Of a stretch of 32,584 nt of DNA, positions 32,085 to 32,584 are shown piece by piece. Made by a program: the position numbers and the translations under genes. This stretch comes from Victivallaceae bacterium (lineage in GTDB: Bacteria > Verrucomicrobiota > Lentisphaeria > Victivallales > Victivallaceae), in the NCBI GenBank assembly GCA_021647315.1, contig JAKIUY010000051.1, positions 1 to 32,584 on the forward strand. Reading direction: 5' to 3'. The notes beneath the pieces were generated by a model that saw nothing but the letters and a program-made list of their open reading frames with translations, was not told the DNA's origin and did no database searches. Positions within the stretch are counted from its first letter, which is position 1. Every line of letters starts with the position of its first letter.

Positions 32085-32251
32085 AGAGGCAATTTCAAAA
32101 GTCTCCACGGCAGATTTTTGATTTTGGACGCCATCTTTTGATTTTGAGCTCATTCACATACCCACGGGTATGATTAATCGCTAAAAAATCAAAATCTACT
32201 CGCCCAAAACAGTAAAAATCATGCTCGCGCTGGACTTTTGAAATCACCTCT
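32085..32251. repeat. 167-bp imperfect palindrome (MITE-like or long hairpin)
   Basis: Terminal 19-bp arms, AGAGGCAATTTCAAAAGTC (32085-32103) and its complement GACTTTTGAAATCACCTCT (32233-32251), match at 17 of 19 positions. Moving inward, GATTTTTGATTTTGG pairs with CCAAAACAGTAAAAATC, TTTTGATTTTGAGC with GCTAAAAAATCAAAA, and the centre is CATACCC-AC-GGGTATG (32157-32172). The whole unit can fold on itself. It starts 8 bp past the lipoprotein stop codon. No coding sequence inside. Confidence 0.75.
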
Positions 32252-32258
32252 AGAGAAA

Positions 32259-32435
32259 TTATTTTTGATCTGCAGCTTTTTTTGCATCAGTTACTGCTTT
32301 ATCAGCTGCACTGCCTGCATCCTGTGTCGCTTGATCAATTGCACTGCTGGCATCTTCTGCCGGAGTACTTTCACCACAACCCCAAAGACTTACGACGAGA
32401 ACTGCACTAACGAGAATTACCAGAGCTTTTTTCAT
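32259..32435 (-). CDS. Small alanine-rich lipoprotein (58 residues)
   Basis: A short gene with a clear GGGGAG ribosome-binding site six bases before the ATG. The protein starts MKKALVILVSAVLVVSLWGC: basic n-region, hydrophobic core and a lipobox (L-W-G-C) with C20 as the acylated residue after signal peptidase II cleavage. The mature part of 39 residues starts CGESTPAEDAS and continues as an Ala/Asp/Lys-rich helix with repeated AxDxAxxA pattern (DQATQDAGSAADKAVTDAKK). It resembles small entericidin-like or Lpp-like lipoproteins in layout, but I recognise no family. It should be anchored in the inner or outer membrane. The 167-bp palindrome and a terminator follow. Confidence 0.82.
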   Translation of the reverse strand: MKKALVILVSAVLVVSLWGCGESTPAEDASSAIDQATQDAGSAADKAVTDAKKAADQK

Positions 32436-32584
32436 TTTACTCTCCCCTTCATTTTATTGGTACTGTCAACCCTTACCTATGGTTACAGACCTATTTTCTT
32501 ACTTAAAATCAATAAAAAACAGAGAAAAACCGTCTTCCCCCTTTTTTATTGCGCTTTTTGATATAAAATCAAGAGAGGTTCCCA

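Noticed and set aside
31789-32121. Plus-strand frame of 110 residues as a gene
   Set aside because: It is antisense to the start of paralog C and then crosses direct repeats and a terminator; the RRLCYI repetition is a by-product of the 26-bp repeat.
32238-32561. Plus-strand frame of 107 residues as a gene
   Set aside because: It is antisense to the small lipoprotein gene, which has a ribosome-binding site and lipobox; no start signal is seen for the plus frame.

Overview
The window looks like a low-GC Gram-negative bacterial chromosome, most probably a member of the Lentisphaerota (Victivallis/Lentisphaera-like). The main hint is the prepilin-like protein near position 29,000: its N-terminus has the [20 protein letters not shown] type of methylation motif followed by [12 protein letters not shown], which is very common in Lentisphaerae and Planctomycetes. 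TMTC-like TPR glycosyltransferases, many dispersed short repeats and a periplasmic lipoprotein fit this, but the assignment is an inference.

Layout. (1) Positions 1-1238: a repeat-bearing leader and hisG (long-form ATP phosphoribosyltransferase). (2) 1314-2497: a strong promoter with a palindrome on the start site, a winged-helix regulator of the EPS-associated type with an added Rossmann-like domain, then a decayed Uma2 nuclease gene. (3) 2703-17793: a compact, co-directional surface-polysaccharide locus of 14 genes, many overlapping by 1-17 bp. In order: Wzx flippase, zinc-finger methyltransferase, MptE/GT42-like protein, NeuA-like cytidylyltransferase, Gfo/Idh/MocA dehydrogenase, Ldh2-family dehydrogenase, TylCIII-type C-methyltransferase, DegT aminotransferase, RmlC-like epimerase, SDR, B12-binding radical SAM enzyme, two more SDRs, CmcI-type methyltransferase, GT2 glycosyltransferase. 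(4) 17821-19889: a nested inverted-repeat element and a membrane glycosyltransferase with a periplasmic SH3-like N-terminus. (5) 20084-23560: a DUF4143 ATPase (minus strand), a trace of a second one, two pairs of 71-bp-period repeats around a flavin reductase and a small coiled-coil membrane protein, and folB. (6) 23765-31856, minus strand: three TMTC-like GT-C/TPR paralogs (one truncated and joined to a PF09820 ATPase fragment), a GT87-like protein, a prepilin-like gene with promoter, palindrome and UUCG terminator, and tRNA-Thr(CGT). (7) 31949-32435: short repeats, a terminator, a 167-bp imperfect palindrome, and a 58-residue lipoprotein gene.

How it may work together. The polysaccharide locus appears to make one or more rare sugars. 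One module (5082-8856) pairs a CMP-sugar synthetase-like enzyme with two unrelated dehydrogenases but has no NeuB/NeuC-type synthase. A second (8875-16791) has the enzymes for a C-methylated, aminated, epimerised and O-methylated NDP-sugar plus a B12-radical SAM enzyme, but no nucleotidyltransferase such as RmlA. Wzx would export the product. No obvious Wzy, initiating phosphoglycosyltransferase or Wza/Wzc is in view. The right-hand membrane glycosyltransferases beside the prepilin may glycosylate surface or secreted proteins. The combined CMP-sugar/C-methyl/radical-SAM locus is the best candidate here for an undescribed system.
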